Below, piece by piece: positions 6,252 to 7,404 of a stretch of DNA of 7,404 nucleotides; position 1 is the first letter of the stretch; the number at the start of each line of letters is the position of its first letter. The stretch spans positions 1-7,404 of the forward strand of contig CAKTVN010000077.1 in the NCBI GenBank assembly GCA_934623545.1. The letters are read 5' to 3'. The position numbers were made by a program, and so were the translations under genes. This DNA comes from an uncultured Oscillospiraceae bacterium. Lineage in GTDB: Bacteria > Bacillota > Clostridia > Oscillospirales > Oscillospiraceae. The notes under the pieces are model-generated. The model searched no databases and was not told the origin of the DNA. It worked only from the letters and a program-made list of their open reading frames with translations.

Positions 6252-7121
6252 TTAGTACCTCTGCTTATCGATAAATTTATGGTTCAGGATCTCAAAAAAG
6301 CTCGTTTCCTTCAGCCGGACAAGCTGGGTGATCTGCTCCGAGGAGGTAACGGTCGTCACATCACCGGGGCTGAGCCGGAAGGCACGCCCGCCGTCGACGG
6401 ACAAAAAGGCGTTGTGCCGCCCGATCTTGCCGGTGCGGATGGAAATGACGCGCCTTGGTCCGATGACGATGCTCTTGGCGAGCATCGCGTGCGCACAGAT
6501 CGGCGTGATGAGCAGATTTTTTGCCGACGGCTCCATGATCGGTCCGCCTGCGGACATGGAATACGCGGTAGATCCCGTCGCCGTACAGACGATCACACCG
6601 TCGCCGGAGAAGCTGGTCGCGTCCACGCCGTCGCACGAAATGCCGATCTGAACGACCCGCGCGATCGCGCCCTTGGTGATCACGGCGTCGTTGAGCGCCG
6701 TCTCGTGAAAGAGGGTCTGTGCGCCGTTTGTGACGGTGACGTCGAGCATACTGCGCGGCTCAAGCGTATATTCGCCCTTGGGGATCTTCCGCAGCAGCTC
6801 CAGCTCGCCGGATTCCAGCTCTGCGATGAAGCCCATCGTGCCGATGTTGACGCCGAGGATCGGAATGTGATTTGCGGTCGCGAATTTGGAGGCGTGCAAA
6901 ATCGTGCCGTCGCCGCCGAAGCAGATCAGCATCTGCGCGTCGCGAATTTCCTTCTTGAGATCGGAAAAGTGCAGCTGCGGCGGGAGCGCGTAGCTCCGGT
7001 CGATCTCAAACGGAAGGCAGACGCGCACCGTCACGCCCTCGCTCTCCAGAATGCTCTTCGCCTGCTCCACGATGCGGAACTGCTTGTCCCGGTAGGGATT
7101 CGGCGTCAAAATGATCTTCAT
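6252..7121 (-). CDS. nadK: NAD kinase (ATP- or polyphosphate-dependent NAD+ 2'-phosphotransferase)
   Basis: Cytoplasmic enzyme that phosphorylates NAD+ to NADP+, the only route to NADP(H) in most bacteria. The 289-residue length is normal. The N-terminal Rossmann-like part holds GGDGT (69-73) with catalytic D71, then LGVNIGTMGFI (89-99). The C-terminal beta-sandwich part has the nucleotide-binding ALND (142-145, the family's NE/ND motif), SGDGVIVCTATGSTAYS (172-188), the glycine-rich SAGGPI (190-195), TPICAH (206-211) and VDGG (242-245). All key motifs are intact. The ATG is 3 bases after the tlyA stop, with an AAAGGA site inside the end of tlyA. The stop (TAA) is one base before argR. The tlyA-nadK-argR order is conserved in many Clostridia and suggests stable co-transcription rather than a shared pathway. 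Phosphate donor preference cannot be read from the sequence. Confidence 0.98.
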   Translation of the reverse strand: MKIILTPNPYRDKQFRIVEQAKSILESEGVTVRVCLPFEIDRSYALPPQLHFSDLKKEIRDAQMLICFGGDGTILHASKFATANHIPILGVNIGTMGFIAELESGELELLRKIPKGEYTLEPRSMLDVTVTNGAQTLFHETALNDAVITKGAIARVVQIGISCDGVDATSFSGDGVIVCTATGSTAYSMSAGGPIMEPSAKNLLITPICAHAMLAKSIVIGPRRVISIRTGKIGRHNAFLSVDGGRAFRLSPGDVTTVTSSEQITQLVRLKETSFFEILNHKFIDKQRY

Positions 7122-7124
7122 GCT

Positions 7125-7404
7125 CTATCCTTTCAGCGCCGCGTGCGCCTGCGCAACAAGCTCCGCAAGCGGCGGATAATGGTCTTCTCCCGGCGTCATC
7201 GACAGATGTGCCAGAAATTCAATGTTCCCCTCCGGTCCCTTGACCGGCGAGAACGTCAGATCGCGGATGGTGAAGTGGAGTGAATCCGCCAACGCGACAA
7301 ACGCCGCGAGGACCTCCTCATGGACCGCAGGGTCGCGCACGACTCCCTTCTTCCCGACCTTTTCCTTGCCCGCCTCAAACTGAGGCTTGATGAGGCAGAG
7401 CACC
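7125..7404 (-). CDS. tlyA: TlyA family rRNA (cytidine-2'-O-)-methyltransferase (5' end cut by window edge)
   Basis: TlyA proteins have an N-terminal S4 RNA-binding domain and a C-terminal FtsJ/RrmJ-like SAM-dependent methyltransferase domain. Characterised members methylate 2'-hydroxyls of cytidines in 16S and/or 23S rRNA, which affects capreomycin sensitivity; some also act as haemolysins. Only the last 92 codons are here, from a full length near 270. They match the end of the methyltransferase domain: LIKPQFEAGKEKVGKKGVV contains the Lys of the K-D-K-E catalytic set, and KGPEGNIEF (55-63 of the visible part) holds the closing Glu. The S4 domain and SAM-binding glycines would lie beyond the edge. 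The GTG at 7403 is an internal valine codon, not a start. The stop TAG is 3 bases before nadK. Identity is well supported by motif and neighbours; which rRNA is modified is not known. Confidence 0.93.
   Translation of the reverse strand, partial: VLCLIKPQFEAGKEKVGKKGVVRDPAVHEEVLAAFVALADSLHFTIRDLTFSPVKGPEGNIEFLAHLSMTPGEDHYPPLAELVAQAHAALKG

Noticed and set aside
6078..7283. A 401-codon open frame on the plus strand crossing argR, nadK and tlyA.
   Set aside because: It runs across three intact minus-strand genes and their junctions and has a low-complexity, Arg/Asp-rich composition. It is an antisense shadow.

Overview
This window is a stretch of bacterial chromosome that is GC-rich and almost fully coding. 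All seven genes lie on the minus strand. Gene order and protein sequences point to a GC-rich Firmicute of the class Clostridia, perhaps near the Oscillospiraceae/Ruminococcaceae. The tlyA-nadK-argR-recN order is a classic clostridial/Bacillus-type cluster, ArgR is of the ArgR/AhrC type, and PolA starts with the short MKLMILDGNS form common in Clostridia. The taxonomic placement is inference from memory, not from a search.

Read in the direction of transcription (high to low coordinates), the first transcription unit holds the 3' end of tlyA (rRNA 2'-O-methyltransferase, cut by the window edge), nadK (NAD kinase), argR (arginine repressor) and recN (SMC-like repair ATPase). Gaps between these genes are 3, 1 and 16 bases, so they are almost certainly co-transcribed from a promoter outside the window. 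A GC-rich hairpin just after the recN stop looks like the terminator of this unit.

The only real intergenic gap (3962-4107, 146 bases) holds that terminator, then a good sigma-A-type promoter (TTGAAA, 17-base spacer, TGC-extended TAAACT), then a leader of about 48 bases with an AAAAGGA ribosome binding site. This starts the second unit: polA (DNA polymerase I), rimI (ribosomal protein bS18 N-terminal acetyltransferase) and tsaD (tRNA t6A synthesis protein, cut by the window edge just before its last conserved metal ligand). polA/rimI and rimI/tsaD each overlap by 4 bases (ATGA), which suggests translational coupling.

The two units cover DNA repair and replication (RecN, PolA), translation machinery modification (TlyA, RimI, TsaD), cofactor supply (NadK) and amino-acid regulation (ArgR). 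I see no mobile element, CRISPR array, RNA gene, frameshifted gene or foreign-looking segment, and no evidence of a new system. The notable points are small: a PolA proofreading domain that looks degenerate, the compact terminator/promoter junction, a doubled start codon in rimI, a start-codon hairpin at recN, a short ORF overlapping the polA start, and tsaD/rimI placed behind polA without tsaB or tsaE in view.
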